A stretch of DNA of 64,000 nt from Larimichthys crocea. Its lineage: Eukaryota; Chordata; Actinopteri; Sciaenidae. Below are positions 1 through 12,449 of the stretch, piece after piece; positions within the stretch are counted from its first letter, which is position 1; every line of letters begins with the position of its first letter. The notes below the pieces were generated by a model. That model was not told where the DNA came from, did no database searches, and saw nothing but the letters and a program-made list of their open reading frames with translations. The translations under genes and the position numbers were made by a program. The stretch spans positions 659,185-723,184 of the forward strand of contig NW_020860793.1 of assembly GCF_000972845.2 (NCBI RefSeq), written 5' to 3'.

Positions 1-1913
1 CTCCACACAGTTGAATCAGAGTGGACAGCAGATTAGCAGAGCTGTTTCATGTGCCAGAACAGATTCACATCTTCCCTCACAGTTACAGAAACACTGTGTT
101 TTGATCGCATGTGATAAAAATCATAATTTTTCGATTTAGCCAATCACCTCAGACCGTTTCTCTCTGGCTCCAGACTGATGTCCCGTCCTCTATGAGTTTA
201 TGATAACTGCTTGTAACTTTTTATTTTGTGAGTGTGAATTCATTTTAGCACATGACACTGTATGTGATGCACACCGTGTTATTTTATTTATTATTATTCT
301 AAATTGTCATTTCTCCTCAGCATTCTTCAAAGACACTGAAATTATTCAACATGGCATTATTTCACAATTTAAAAAAAATCTAATTCCAGATTTTTTTTTC
401 CTCTTTCTTCGCTTGAATATTGAATTGATATATTTATTGATTATTTATTTACTTGATCTCCACACATACATACATAAACACAGATACTAAATGTAAACAT
501 TTATCTGCTTATCTATGATATGTGTATGATATATCATTACAAACAATAAAAACATACATGTAAAAAAAGATCAAACAGAAACTCTGCCATATAACATAAC
601 ATATATAAAAAATATGATTGAATGCCATATAAAATAAAGGTTGCACCATGAAATATTACAGTATTTCACTGTACAATTAACAGTCTCTAATATAAAATAT
701 TTTATTCTGTACAAATTCCTTTAAAATGATGTATGAATATATGTTTTCTATGAAATATGACTGTGTTTTAACATCATTAAAGCTAGTTGTTTTTTATGTT
801 TATTTATACTTTTTAGCCAAATAATTTTTATTCATTGACTTACTCTATTAATTGTTTATTAAACTGCACTGACCTCATTTCCTCCTTCAGGAAGGAAAGT
901 TTTTATTTTTATTTTTTTAGTCCAGACGATCACAGCGATGTAAAGAACATTTACAGTTCATGTTCCATTTGCGTGATCTTATTTTCACGTTCTCTGGACT
1001 TCAGTCGAGTTTGTTGTTGCTCTCTGGTCATATTTCAGCGGTGACTTTTTGTCTCACACAGATCAATAAAGTTTCAGCGTTCCAAACATGATTTTGTCAT
1101 GTCAGTCATAAAAAAAATCTGAAGTTAGCATCACCAAACTATCTGACATTAATTACACGTTAGTGTTTTTACAGGAAGTCAAACACAGATACAGTGAAAA
1201 TCGTTGATGTTCCATTTTTCTTACAATCTTTCATTTTCATTCATTTCATTTATTTGACATCTTCATCATCAGACTGCAAATATCAAACGTATAAAAGTTT
1301 TTAAATCGCTTTATTCAAATAAAAATAATCCCAATCTGTAAGATGTTAACTCCTGCAGTTTTTCTTTTGTTACCAGCTGCTGACATGGAGCAGTGGGGCT
1401 AAAAGGGTCAGAGGTCAGAGGTCAGCCACCCCCGGCGCACGCCATCTGACCTTATTCATTTACATACGTGCTGACCTACATCCTCGTGACAGGCGTTGTC
1501 TGTATCTTTTAAAGTGAAGAGGAAGATGAAAGATTTTCTGAATTTTAACATAAAAAATTAGTTCTGTGTATATTTCTACATTTTATATTTGATTTCTTCA
1601 ACTGCTTGTCATTTATGTGCTAATAATAAATAATGACATCATTCATCAGTAGGAGATAGTGATTGGACACACACACACATACACACATTTTGTGAAAACG
1701 CAAAGAGGTTGCACATCTAAAAAAACGTTGCTATTATTTCATTGCAAAGATTATTCTGTGTCGACAACTTTTGAAGACAACAGTCAAAACTGTTGATTTC
1801 AAAACTATAAAAAAGAAGAATTTTTTTGTCATCATTTTTTGCAGTGGTTTAAAGGTTCCCTGACCTCTGAGGATGATCAGTGCACCACACTCCATAAAAC
1901 CAACAGCTGACTG

Positions 1914-1915
<2 letters not shown>
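1..1915. other. AT-rich intergenic DNA, no gene seen
   Basis: AT-rich with many stops in all frames. It includes a short CA stretch near 1670-1687, but no recognisable coding or RNA feature. Confidence 0.5.

Positions 1916-1918
<3 letters not shown>

Positions 1919-1958
<40 letters not shown>
1919..1958. repeat. (GT)n microsatellite
   Basis: About 20 uninterrupted TG units followed by a short CTT run. Confidence 0.97.
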
Positions 1959-1961
<3 letters not shown>

Positions 1962-2024
1962 CTTCTTCTTCTTCTATCTTTATGTGGGGTTTAGTTTTAG
2001 ATCTGTATTTCAGAGATGACATTT

Positions 2025-2319
2025 TACTTAGGTCCAGTGTGTTAGATATTTTTTGTTTTGTTTACTTAATTTGGCAGAAATGTAATATAATATTTCTAAT
2101 TATGTTTTCATTATTATAATCACCTGAAAATTAGAACAAACTTTTTATATCTACAAACATCTTGGGTCCTCTTCCATGGAGTCTGCCATGTTCCTACAGT
2201 GGCTCCAGGGTCCTTGGCAGTTTCACCTCTGTGCTTGGTTCAGTCAAAAGGTTTCAGTTGGATGAAATCTGCAATCTTGTTGCTAGATGCCACTAAATTC
2301 TCCACACCGCTCCTTTAAG
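2025..2319 (-). mobile_element. MITE family A, copy 1 (minus orientation, degraded)
   Basis: Reads as the reverse of the 26067 and 34279 copies: it begins near GGTCCAGTGTGTTAG, contains the AATCACCTGAAAATTAGAA segment and GGGTCCTCTTCCATGGAGTC, and ends GCTAGATGCCACTAAATTCT then CCTTTAA. Short imperfect terminal inverted repeats of TTAAAGG(T)CCAGTGTGTAGG type and no coding capacity mark it as a non-autonomous DNA transposon. Confidence 0.75.
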
Positions 2320-2581
2320 TGAGGATACTTTGTCTCAGCATACGCAAAAGATACAAACACTGATCTGAGGCCTGTCGATTGGCTAACTGGAGACTACATG
2401 GTTTGGGAGTTTGGCTTCGTTACACAACATTTCTGTGAAGAATAAAATAGATTCATTAGGTTTAACTAATATAAATGAAATAATAAATAATTCTAACTGT
2501 AGCCAGAAATATAAATATATGAACAATTATAAATGAGCAGGACACATTCTATTCAGTCTATTTTCAACATGTGAACACCCT

Positions 2582-2602
2582 ACACACACACACACACACA
2601 CA

Positions 2603-2649
<47 letters not shown>
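2582..2649. repeat. (CA)n microsatellite
   Basis: About 33 CA units with one CC interruption. It lies 75 bp from a second CA array. Confidence 0.97.
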
Positions 2650-2650
<1 letters not shown>

Positions 2651-2721
2651 GGTTAAAGGTCACAGAAAGGGGTCTGGCCCTTGTGCAACGTGGACAAATC
2701 ACTGTTTACTGTTGATAATAT

Positions 2722-2722
<1 letters not shown>

Positions 2723-2755
<33 letters not shown>

Positions 2756-2765
2756 CACACACACA
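2723..2765. repeat. (AC)n microsatellite
   Basis: About 20 AC units broken by one ATGC. Pairs with the neighbouring array at 2582. Confidence 0.95.
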
Positions 2766-3393
2766 GACAAACACACTTTTTTCTGATAGACCTCATCGTT
2801 ACCACCGCAGTCATCAGCTTTAGGGCGCTTTCACAGACTTTTATTGCAAGAAAAGCACGAGGAGTAAACGTCATGTGGACCGAGAGCTAACTTATTGATC
2901 AGAGTTTTGGTGATGTCATCCTGAATCATCAGCACTTCACGGACCCACATGGAAACAAACAAACTGATGCCTTATGGGTCATGCTGCTTCAATACGTCTT
3001 ATGCGTTCATTATTTTCCCTTGTGGTCACAATATGCTGATGGAGCATAACCACATTATGAATATTAATAGGGCAATTAACAGAAACAAAAACAAAATTTG
3101 AAATTAATACTACCTGTCAACTGCCAAACACAGGGTAGGTGTTGATGTGTGTGTGTAAAAAAAATTCAGGTCACCTGCCACCATAGTAGATTTGAAAGTA
3201 GCAGTTTGGATATTTTGAAGTGGGGAGGTGTGAGGTATTTATGCACATATGTCAGTGTGTTACCTACAGTAGATGACAGTCAGTTTGGAGAAGCAGACAG
3301 GGATCCCGGCACAGAAAGCACTGCTGAGGACAGGGTCAGTAGAAAACATATTCTAGCCACATGAAAAAGGCCCAACTCAAAAATTCAATATCT

Positions 3394-3560
3394 GGCTGTC
3401 GTTTAGCTCAGTTGGTAGAGCAGCCGCCCCATGTGTGAAGGCTCAGTCCTTGCTGCAGAAGCCCAGGGTTTGAATCCAACCTGTGGCTCTTTCCCGCATC
3501 TTTCTCTCCCCACATCCACTCTTCAGCTGTCTCTGTCAAAATAAAGCTCAAAAAGGCAAA
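3394..3560 (+). mobile_element. tRNA-derived SINE, copy 1
   Basis: The head has a tRNA-like A box (TTAGCTCAGTTGGTAGAGC) and a B box (GGGTTTGAATCC) separated by an enlarged spacer that includes CCCCATGTGTGAAGGCT. The body is the pyrimidine-rich TCTCTCCCCACAT segment with a TCTTCAGCTGTCT motif. The tail is ATAAAGCTCAAAAAGGCAAA. The same order is found at 14007, 30138 and 56874. Confidence 0.85.
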
Positions 3561-6169
3561 ATGAATATTTTCATAGGTTTGCTTTGCTGCAATATAGCCT
3601 CTTTCTATATACCCTCTTTTTATAGCATTAATTATAGAACTTCCAACTGCACAACACTATTCTATTGCACCACAAATCACACACAGATCATCTGTTTGAG
3701 TCAGAAAGTTGTGAGATCACTTCTACATTTCTAAAGATTTCAAAGACTGTGCTGCTGTAACTGACTGCAAACAGTTGATCTGCAGCATTATATAGTTTGC
3801 AACACAGTTGGGTTTATTTGTAAGAATAATGAACCTCTGCACTTAGTGCCAAAGCAAACAAAGTCACATAAAGTAAAGCAGCAGCATATTCATAAAACAG
3901 CGTGCACTGAAACAGATATTGATTTTTTTGAGGTTAGCCTTTTTTATGTGGCAAAAATATGTTTTCTGCTGACAATGCCCAAAAACATACCAAACTTACA
4001 CATACATAAAATACTGTTATAAACAACATCCACCCAAAACAAGACAGGATTCACTTTGTCAAATTCATAATTTCATTCATTTTAATGACTAAATGGTTAA
4101 ATAAATACAGAGTAGATATATTTTCTTTCAAGTACTGGATGAATAAAAGATGTTAGTTATTCTACAGCATATTGTGGATGATATCTAAATGTGGTTTTAG
4201 TATATATTACTCTTAAAAGAGTCATCTCTAAAGACATATCAATATGGATGGAGCCAGCATCATTCAAAATGCAAAAAATACATTCTGGAAAAACTTTACC
4301 TGACGCTTATATTTTATATTTTATGTAAGAAAAATATGAGGTGGCAAAAGAAGACAAAAACGTGAAACAAAATGACATCCTATTGAGTTTTTAATGTGCT
4401 CATGTCAAATAAAAAATACCATTATTTCTATTTTTCTTTGTGAGTTTAACCTTCATGCCAACAATCTTTTTGTCAAAGTCTTGAAAATGTCACATTTCAT
4501 AGATATGTCAGATTGAAATGAAACTGTAGACGGAGACTAAAAAACAAACAAACACAACAAACAAGGCAGAAACGGCTCAAATTCAGCTGCAGATTACAAA
4601 AATAGTCCCAGTTTCTCTCCATTTGTTGTGTCATTAACTCTTTGCAGTGGACATGAAAATTCATGAAAAAACAAAACACTGAAAAGAGACAAAAGTCACT
4701 CCCTTTCCAAAAAGCATGTTAAATATAATAATTCAGATTTGATATGATTAAAAAACAGGCATTAAAAGTGAATTTAGCACATGTAAAATGATGTTTTATA
4801 TGTGAGAAATTCACATTTTCTTTTTTACAATGGTTTAGTGGTCTGAGGGTTCTTAGATACTCCCCGATGAAGAACTACCAGACCACTTGTCTGTTGTCTT
4901 ATCTGTAAAGTTTATGCTGTATATTTATTCCTTAAAGTAAAATGCCCAGATGCAAATGCCAGACTGCAATGTGTGGAACAATCTGAACACTCCAGGATAT
5001 GATGGGAATTATGTAGCAACATAAATATATATCAGTTCTCATTTAAAATAAAAATTTAATTAAAAAAACAAAGATGACTGAGCATCTTAATATACTTAAT
5101 AATCATAATATACGAATGACACGTACTCAATGGACTTGAAAAACTTTGACATACAACAAAGCACACAAAAGTGTCTCCATAATCACACAAAGAGAGACCA
5201 AAGCAACCATAAATGTAGTTTGTACAACTGTACCCATTCACAAAAACCTGAGTATACAAATGCACATTATGGAAAGCCAGAGGCCCAACAATTTTTGTCG
5301 CTACATTTATGAAAATGGTGGACTCAAACTCATTAAATTCAGAGAAAACCTTAATTTATCCCAAAGACTTCAATCCAATCTTAATCCCCAAATGTATAGT
5401 TCTCTCATGAATAGACGGCCTGCTGTAGGACATGTTACAAAAACGTATTTGTTGTCTTTGTGGAATACAAAAGTGGCTGTGAGAATATGTTGCTCTCTGT
5501 TTTAATTATCTAAGGTGCCTTGTGTTTCATGTTGTCTCATGTTGGACATCGCAGACGGACAAAGTGTGAAGTGGAACTCGAGATCTTCTCTCTCTTAACA
5601 AATGAAACACTAACACTCACATTCCTCATCGATATGGTTCTTTTACTTCTTCGACATGAGAGCAGTGTGCTTCAGTAACAGTTGCTGTATGTTCTCTTTT
5701 TTGTTAGGTAATGTTTGTGATTAGTCATCTATAGTCTTTCTGACTCTAAACTCCTACGTTGTTGTGTTATGTAGGTTTTAAATCCCATTTCAGTTTCTCC
5801 AGCAATTCTGTTGGTATTTAACAAATTTGCCAACGCCAACATTCAACTCTGATGCAGGGAGTAGTGTGTGCTTTATGTAGCGAAGGCAGAAAGTAAGGGT
5901 GTGGAGGTCAGGGTGGATGATGTGTACTGTGTCCAATATTTGTGCAGGTTGCCCGCCATCACTGCCTCCTTGTAGATTCATAATCCAGTAGCAATAATCT
6001 ATGCTGCTATCTTTATCCTCGGCTCTTGTCATATTCATAACATCATATTAAAGATTTACAATAAAACTATTTTAAAACATGAAGCCACCTGGCTAAAGTA
6101 GCAATTCATAACACTAAGGGAAGGTGAGGCCATATTCTAACACGCATAACTTAATTTTAAACCCTGATA
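3561..6169. other. AT-rich intergenic DNA, no gene seen
   Basis: The small open frames here match no known protein and show no splice or codon-use support. No repeat family was confidently identified, although 5790-6000 resembles a moderately conserved dispersed sequence. Confidence 0.4.
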
Positions 6170-8239
6170 TTTATTTAAAACACACAAAAATGGAGGCAAA
6201 AATCAGCACAGAAGAAAAGAAATGGCAGCATACTGGCTGAAAAGGGAATCCTCCTGATAGGTTGCATAGTGCTGGTTAGCTAACATTAACAATCTTCACA
6301 AAGTAGGGCTGTCACTTAAAAAAAAGAAAGACTTAACATGAAATTTGGTCAAATATATCAGAACACGACAGACAATTGTAAACTACTAGAATTCAAGTTC
6401 ACTCACGCTAACAGGGACTCCTCAGATTTGTTGTGGCCAAGTTTGAAACAGACAGTTCTACCTTTGCCCACAATGTTGACATATCTGGTGTCGTCATCTC
6501 TCTGTGTGCTTCTACAGCTGTTAGATGTCTCGTGGAGACACAACCTGACTCATCCTATGTCCTTACAGATTATGGTTGTGCTTGTTGCTGTCATGAAGTC
6601 TTAAACTTTGATATTTTCCTTGGGTGTTGGTGGAAACCAAACAAGAGCTAAAAGAGGGTGACTATTTGACTTACATTCATCAGGTGGGCTCAAACACAAC
6701 TCAAATGATGGTGATGTTGCTCTGTGTCTGCTGGATGACTTTATAGGAAGCTTATTAACACATTAGCTGTAGGGAAAAAAAAGGTGTTAATATGTCAATG
6801 TTCCATTTTCAACTTGTTCTGCTGCCTCCCAAAATTCAAGGAATTGCGTTTTAAGAATAAATGCACTGACGTTTGGGGAACAAATTAAGATTTTTAATCA
6901 ACCTGTCAATAAATAACTATGCACATGAAAGATCTACGGTTAATTTACCTTAATTTGTCACTTATTGTAGGTTATTGTATACGTGTTTCTGCTGCATGCC
7001 TAAACCTGTTTCACTAAAATGAAGTGTGTCACTATTAAATGTATCAATGGAGAAAGTGTTCTGAGCTGTTAAACAAAGAAGGAAAATACTTTCCTGGTAG
7101 GTTGAAATATTTTAACATCCAACAATGTAGATGACACACCCATGTGACATTTTTCTTCCCTTTTCTAATCTTTATAAACCGATCTTCTTCATTAGCATTC
7201 ATATGCTGATATCCATTTACAGAGATTAGCATAATTGTGCCTTTCTCGTCATTCTCACGTATCAAGTTGCTAATTGGACTGCAGGGGAATTCTTGGCCTG
7301 GCTATCCGTTATCCATACACTAGACGCCCAGAAACATTGGCCACTGCCCCCAGAGGCTATATTGTCATCAGATGATAGTCTGCTGCCAGCTGCTGATAGC
7401 CAGACTGCATGAAATCAGCCTGATAATGATACTGGACATGAGAGGTTGGAAACAAAAATGAGTATAGGCCAAGTCAGTTGCTCATTTTATCCCTTGCAAT
7501 GTGGAGAACAACTCTTGCAGCACCTGTGACATCTAAATATGTCCCAACAAAAAGAACAGAACTTTCTTTCTTTTTTTCCACCTGTTGGTTAACAACATGG
7601 GGAAGCTGAAGAGTAATGATATTGCCATGATGCTCCCAGGTGGAAGAGTGAAGCTGATCCCCAGAACCTCTCAACCAATCATCTTTGTGCGTCATAGAAG
7701 TTGTGAAAGATGACAAGTCATGTAGTGAGAAATACAATGTCACACATCCATGAGTCTGAATTCTTATCGGATGCCAATAGACTGGACAGCTATAGTAATA
7801 TGAGACAGGATTTTACAAACCTCGTAAGTTATCAGTGACAATAGTTTTCTCTATGATTGAATCTACGAGCAATGTGCGCTTGATGAGGGATAAAAACACC
7901 ATGAAACAATTCAAGGTTGTGATACTATACTGAAGAGTGGTGCGGCCTAAAAGTCAAGCTGCAGCAGTCCTCGTCTTCTTGAAATTATTGAAGAAATGAA
8001 TAGCCTCCTTGTTTCTGGGACTGTTGAGGCTTACACAATTGGTTCATCATGAGTACAGGATTGTGGGCTTTTGCTCTGGGATCTTTGGCTGAAAACAGTT
8101 TAAGAACCCATTGCACCAAGATTTTACTTTTGGCAAAACCACCTGGATCCTTTCCCTTGTCTGCCTCTTCATCTTGACTACTCTGGCCTGTGGAAGCGTT
8201 GAGAGGAGTTTGAAGTCTGTTCCTGATGCAGTTTCAGGC
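6170..8239 (-). other. putative st8sia3 3' UTR and candidate poly(A) signals
   Basis: No AATAAA is seen on the minus strand immediately after the stop codon. Reading downstream by eye, the first plausible signals are ATTAAA at 6898-6893 and AATAAA at 6175-6170, implying a 3' UTR of about 1.4 or 2.1 kb. Nothing else coding is evident. The true end cannot be fixed without transcript data. Confidence 0.25.
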
Positions 8240-8522
8240 CTAAGCACAGTGGGAGAGCGAGAGCTTCAGCATTCCCTGCATGTGCATCTTGTAGAGGAGT
8301 TTGAACTCGGCAGGCAGCTGATGGGACTCCTGCCACTTGGTGGTGAACTTGGTGCCCTTCTTGTCGTAGTAGTGGTACGGCAGCTCCTTGCCCGTGTTAG
8401 GGTCCCAGCCAAAAGGCCAGAAGCCGTACAAGTGAATCTGGTCACACATGGAGGACGCCAGTGTGTACATCAGGATGCCAGTGCTCAGGCGCTTTGGCGA
8501 CAGATGCTTGGTTTTCCAGTAA
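8240..8522 (-). CDS. st8sia3: st8sia3 coding exon 4 (sialylmotifs S, III, VS and stop)
   Basis: The last coding exon: the acceptor is TTTGTCCTCAATAG (ending at 8523), the first base completes codon 281 (Asn), and the frame continues YWKTKHLSPKRLSTG to the TAG stop at 8242-8240. Sialylmotif S spans about residues 287-318 (HLSPKRLSTGILMYTLAS, then CDQIHLYGFWPF). Motif III is around Y330-HYYD. Motif VS is H348-QLPA-E353; H348 corresponds to the catalytic base of ST8SIA3 (His354 in human numbering, as I recall). The chain ends LSLSHCA, with C373 the expected disulfide partner of motif L. The whole protein, 374 residues, transfers sialic acid in alpha-2,8 linkage to alpha-2,3-sialylated glycans in the Golgi lumen. 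In mammals it is mainly a brain enzyme making di- and oligosialic acid on glycoproteins and gangliosides. Confidence 0.97.
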
Positions 8523-9101
8523 CTATTGAGGACAAATGAGAAAACAGTTAGACGTTGAAAGAATACATGAATAATTTAGGCTTTAAATTACTTCACTTGA
8601 TGCCTTTTTAAGGGTTGTGATTTGGGGGTTTGTGTTAGAAAAAGGGAATTTATCAGTTCATCATTTATCAGACAGAGCTTTATTTCTGTTTCTATTTGCT
8701 GTTGATGCTGCTTCAAACCGCGCAAACCCAACATTTCTCTCATGTTTACCTGTTATCTCGATTGATTCAGTATAACATACAATACACAGCACAAACAACG
8801 TCAGTACAGCAGAGTCACGTCATTCTGTCTGCTCTAACAGATACTGTGTTTATTCAATAATTAACTCAGATACCCCTACTTAATTATGCTTGATCACTGT
8901 TAAGATACTGTCAGGGAAACACAACACTTCCTGTCTCTTTCTCCATTTCCTGGTAGCCTTTCAGGTAAATCACTTATTTACACTGTTGCCCATGAAGTTG
9001 TAATAATGTATGTAATCATGTAACCTATTAAATAGAGGTAATTCCAATTCACATCCTCCAGAAATTCTGAATTAACTGATAACAGATGATTAAATAGAAA
9101 G

Positions 9102-9124
9102 AAAAAAAAAAAAAAAAAAAAAAA
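9102..9124. repeat. poly(A) tract in intron 3
   Basis: A run of 23 A residues following GAAAG. It may be the tail of a retroelement, but no body was recognised upstream. Confidence 0.9.
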
Positions 9125-9847
9125 GGGGGTCTAATCTGACCCCTGCTAATGCTCTCATCAGTGAGTCCTGCTCCAGAGCGTCACAGAGGGGGAACTCTCC
9201 AAACTGGCCTCAACAAAAGCATTTCTGAGAGTCCTCGAGGTGCTGAAAGCCGCCTGAGCTGCTTAAACGTGGTAATTCTTCCAGAGCAGGTAGTTTTAAT
9301 GGGATTGGTGAAGATTAGGCTACTGTACGAACAGCCTATTCTGCTGCTACAACAGTAAGCACCAGACCCAAATCCCTTTCCACACACAGTTACAACTCTG
9401 TGCCATACCTTTCACTAAATAGCTGTTGCCTTATAATCCGGCTTTGGAGCCTAAATCTTCTCTTTGCCATATAGAGCAAAGCTCAGTTCAATACGACCAC
9501 GTATAGTTTCCACAAAGTGCTACAAATAGGACAGAAAGACATGACAGAAATCAAGACAGAGAGAGAGAGACACGTCTACAGACTGAAATGTCCTAAGAGA
9601 TCCTTCCTTAGGAGAAAATGTTGATCCTTAGACTTGCAGGTGAATAAAACATCTGTTACATAAGTCACTGTCATATGACCTACGTGGCACTTCTTGGACC
9701 GGAAAAACTGTCAGTAAACATAATCCAAAAAGCAATTATGTTTCCTCCAAAACATATTTAGCGAAAAACACCAAGTAGTAATTAAATGTGACAAATAGTA
9801 AACAGGCGTGAGGTTAAAAAAATCGATATTCTTTATATACTTTTCTG

Positions 9848-10097
9848 AGTGGAGTGTGCATGTTCTCCACGTATCCGATTGGATTCTCTCCAGGTACTCC
9901 GTTGGTCGACTGATGACTAAATGGTCCGTAGGTGTGAATGTAAGTGTGAATTGGTTGTTTGTCTCTATGTGTCAGCCCTGTGATGAACTGCCAACTTCTC
10001 TAGGGTGTACCCCACCCCTTGCCCAGTGCCAGCTGGGACTGTCTCCAGCCACCCACAACCCTGATAAGGATAAGCGGTTGTGCAAGATGGACAGATG
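9848..10097 (+). repeat. dispersed fish repeat (LINE 3'-tail-like) in intron 3
   Basis: Contains the order GGTCCGTAGGTGTGAATGT, TGTCAGCCCTGTGATGAACT, AGGGTGTACCCCACCC and GATAAGCGGTTGTG ending in GGACAGATG, a repeat I know to be very common in fish genomes. A truncated relative is at 61110-61260. I think it is the 3' end of an RTE/Expander-type LINE, but the class is inference. Confidence 0.75.
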
Positions 10098-10461
10098 ATA
10101 TAGATCACCAACAAATCCTGCTGAAAAAAAGGCCAAAACTGAACCATTAACTGACCCCTGCTGCTCTCACAAACTGTTCTTTCATCACCAAGAACACATA
10201 AACTGTGTGTCACATTCACAGCTCACTAGAACACCAAATGTGTTTCAATCCGCTGCTGAAAATAGTCCGTAAAAATTCCTCTATTTCCTCTTACAGTGTC
10301 CAGCTGTTTTAGGAGCATTTTACTTTATTTAACTTTTAAAAAAAGTCAATCTGTATATTTATGAGCCATAATGCATTGTTGGTTCTGATCATTTCATGGA
10401 ATTTGTTGATCATTTAGAAATGCACTCTCTTATCTGAGCTGGAAAAATGTACGGTAACGCA

Positions 10462-11225
10462 TAGAGAACCGGTTCTTGTTGAGAATCGGTTCCGTGTGTT
10501 TCAATTCCATGGAATCGTTTGGTTTATCTAACGATTCTCTTATCAATTCCAGCAAGCACGAATTACGCCGCGTAACTTCCGTAAGAAGTTACGCACACTT
10601 GATTCCAGCAAGCACGACAAATTATGCCACGTAACTTATGCAAGTTTCGCACGTGCCGTGTAGTCAGTAGTAATCAATGTCACCCACTCATTTCAAACAC
10701 TCCAAAGTTCGGCTGCATTTTACCAAAAAAGATGGCAACAGGGCGACTTGCAATCATTGCAAAGTGGAGATAACAGCATCGGGAGGGAACGCGATAAACA
10801 TGCAGAAATATTTGTGCACACAACATGCAATATTTTAAAATGAATGTCGTGTTTTTGACACGCTTCGGACTGGAGATAAATCTCAACCTAGCAGCAGCGG
10901 CAGCAGCCAGGCTACGACCACCTCTGCGGTTACTACGGAAGGTACGAATGGTAAATAACACACTGCCTACCATGTTAGCACGATGTGCTTCTTTGTAAAA
11001 CATGCTAGTTAACATTAAACGAATGCCTTCTGCATTACATTTAGAAGATGACCATGATGAGAGAGAGAGGCTGGCTCTGAGGCTGGCAGCTGTACTAGTA
11101 CTCGCTCCAGTTCACTACCTCCTCTGGGAATGAGGATCGATAAGAGAATCGATAAAGAATCGAATCGTTAAGCAGAATCGATAATGGAATCGGAATCGTA
11201 AAAATCTTATCAATTCCCATCCCTA
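10462..11225 (+). mobile_element. hAT-like DNA transposon remnant with BED-finger fragment
   Basis: Flanked by a perfect 8-bp duplication, GTAACGCA, at 10454-10461 and 11226-11233, the target-site length of hAT elements. Both ends begin TAG when read inward: TAGAGAACCGGTTC on the left, and TAGGGATGGGAATTG as the reverse of the right end. The left end looks like a family terminus missing about 12 internal bases. GAATCG(A/G)-rich subterminal repeats occur on both sides. At 764 bp it is a non-autonomous deletion derivative inserted in st8sia3 intron 3. The open-frame remnant inside is listed separately. Confidence 0.9.
10677..10844 (+). pseudogene. BED zinc finger fragment of a hAT transposase
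   Basis: An ATG-initiated frame encodes about 54 residues including HSKVRLHFTKKDGNRATC, then C-x2-C (CNHC), KVEITASGG and QKYLCTQHA. This is the BED-finger arrangement of hAT transposases and ZBED proteins. The first zinc-binding histidine of the H-x4-H pair is replaced by Tyr (KYL), and the frame stops at TAA shortly after. The following DNA in another frame (about 10843-10945) reads ECRVFDTLRTGDKSQPSSS, suggesting a frameshift rather than a natural end. It is not functional. Confidence 0.8.
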
Positions 11226-11515
11226 GTAACGCAGCTGTAAATACATACAGAATGCACTGCAATCAGGATGCAATTGGTCTCGCCAGAACACATCCGCAGT
11301 CGTAAGGAACCTGACTCTGCCTCTCCCTACTATTGCAAAGAAGCCCTATAAAAAGTTTGAAATAATAGGTAGAACCATACAGCAGCATCACCCACCGACT
11401 TAACCACGCCACCTACCTTAATTTGCATACTGAGATCTGATCACAGTGCTAAAATAAAGATACTAGATGACATATCCATATAGGTGGAGATGGGGTTTTT
11501 GCTGTTGTGTCTTAC

Positions 11516-12073
11516 TTGTTGATATACTGCATGATGTTTCCGGGCCATGCCAGCTGGACCTTGAGCTGACCACGGTGTTCCACAAAGAAATCGACCAGCG
11601 TCCTCGTCACTGTGGCTGATGTGTGGAAGAAAAACGCAGGAATCCACAGAATGGCACCGTCTAGCTTCTTCAAACTCAAGAAGAAGTTGTTCCTGTCCTG
11701 CACAGTCAGTAAATTGTTGTAGTATTTCTCCAGGATACTGGGGTTAAAGGTTGTCATGTTGGTCCGTCGTCCAACATCCTTCTTAAATATCTCAGTTGGC
11801 GCAAAGTTGCAACGGAAGACGAAGTCAAACTTCTCAATTTGAGGGCCACAGCGGGAGCCGGTGAGGATGCCGCTGTTGCCAACCACGGCACAGACATTGT
11901 AGTGTTTGTTGAGGATCGGCGAGGTTTCAGGGAGCAGCGAGCGAAAGTTCTCACCGATGGAGTAGACGTACTTGTGGCTGGAGTAGTCATAGTGCATCAG
12001 CTGCCCGATTCGGACTGAGCCTCGTGTCAGTGTGAAGTTGTGGGGGATATCGATGTACTGCGAGATCTCCTTT
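11516..12073 (-). CDS. st8sia3: st8sia3 coding exon 3 (sialylmotif L, catalytic core)
   Basis: A 558-nt exon encoding residues 96-280 plus part of 281. The acceptor follows TTTATGTTTCACAG; the donor is GTAAGAC (11515-11509). Sialylmotif L begins at C156 (CAVVGNSGILTG) and runs through FRCNFAPTE to about residue 200; it forms much of the CMP-sialic acid donor site in GT29 enzymes. The stretch SILEKYYNNLLTVQDRNNFF through AFFFHTSATVTRTL to LAWPGNIMQYIN is nearly identical to what I recall of mammalian ST8SIA3 and separates it from ST8SIA1/5/6 and the polysialyltransferases ST8SIA2/4. C156 is expected to pair with C307 in exon 4, and C170 with the C-terminal cysteine. Sequons N107-F-T and N-M-T (in RRTNMTT) are present. 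No stops or frameshifts interrupt it. Confidence 0.98.
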
Positions 12074-12449
12074 CTGTGAAACATAAAAACAGTTTTGTTT
12101 ATTACTGCACCAAATGTAAGCATCCACAAATCAGACGCTTACCAACCTTACCTATACCTACAGTATATCACATATGGTAACCTAACCTATAAAACGTCAT
12201 ACTGTACTACACTCTTCTGTGCAGGGAAGTCTACAGGGGCTGTACAAAAATAGCAACACCTATGTAGTGTAATGGTGCTGTATTGAACAGTGGTTGTTCT
12301 AGGTGGAGAAAACACCATGATCCTTCCAACATAAAGTGAACCAGTATGTGAAAATCACAACATGTTCACCGCCTGCAGTTCTAAACACGAAGGGAAGTCA
12401 CTGAAAGAAAGAAATCTACATGGAAACATAGGACTATTTAACATTTGAA

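Noticed and set aside
3394..3480. tRNA gene suggested by A-box and B-box-like sequences (also at 14007, 30138 and 56874)
   Set aside because: The spacing between boxes is enlarged, no cloverleaf forms, and all four copies share a common SINE body and tail.
5790..6038. 82-codon minus-strand frame downstream of st8sia3
   Set aside because: No recognised domain, no splice or poly(A) support, and the sequence resembles a dispersed non-coding repeat.
8111..8539. 142-codon plus-strand frame overlapping st8sia3 exon 4
   Set aside because: It is an antisense shadow of the conserved sialyltransferase exon.
10680..11015. 111-codon minus-strand frame in intron 3
   Set aside because: It is antisense to the hAT BED-finger fragment, which is the meaningful reading of this DNA.
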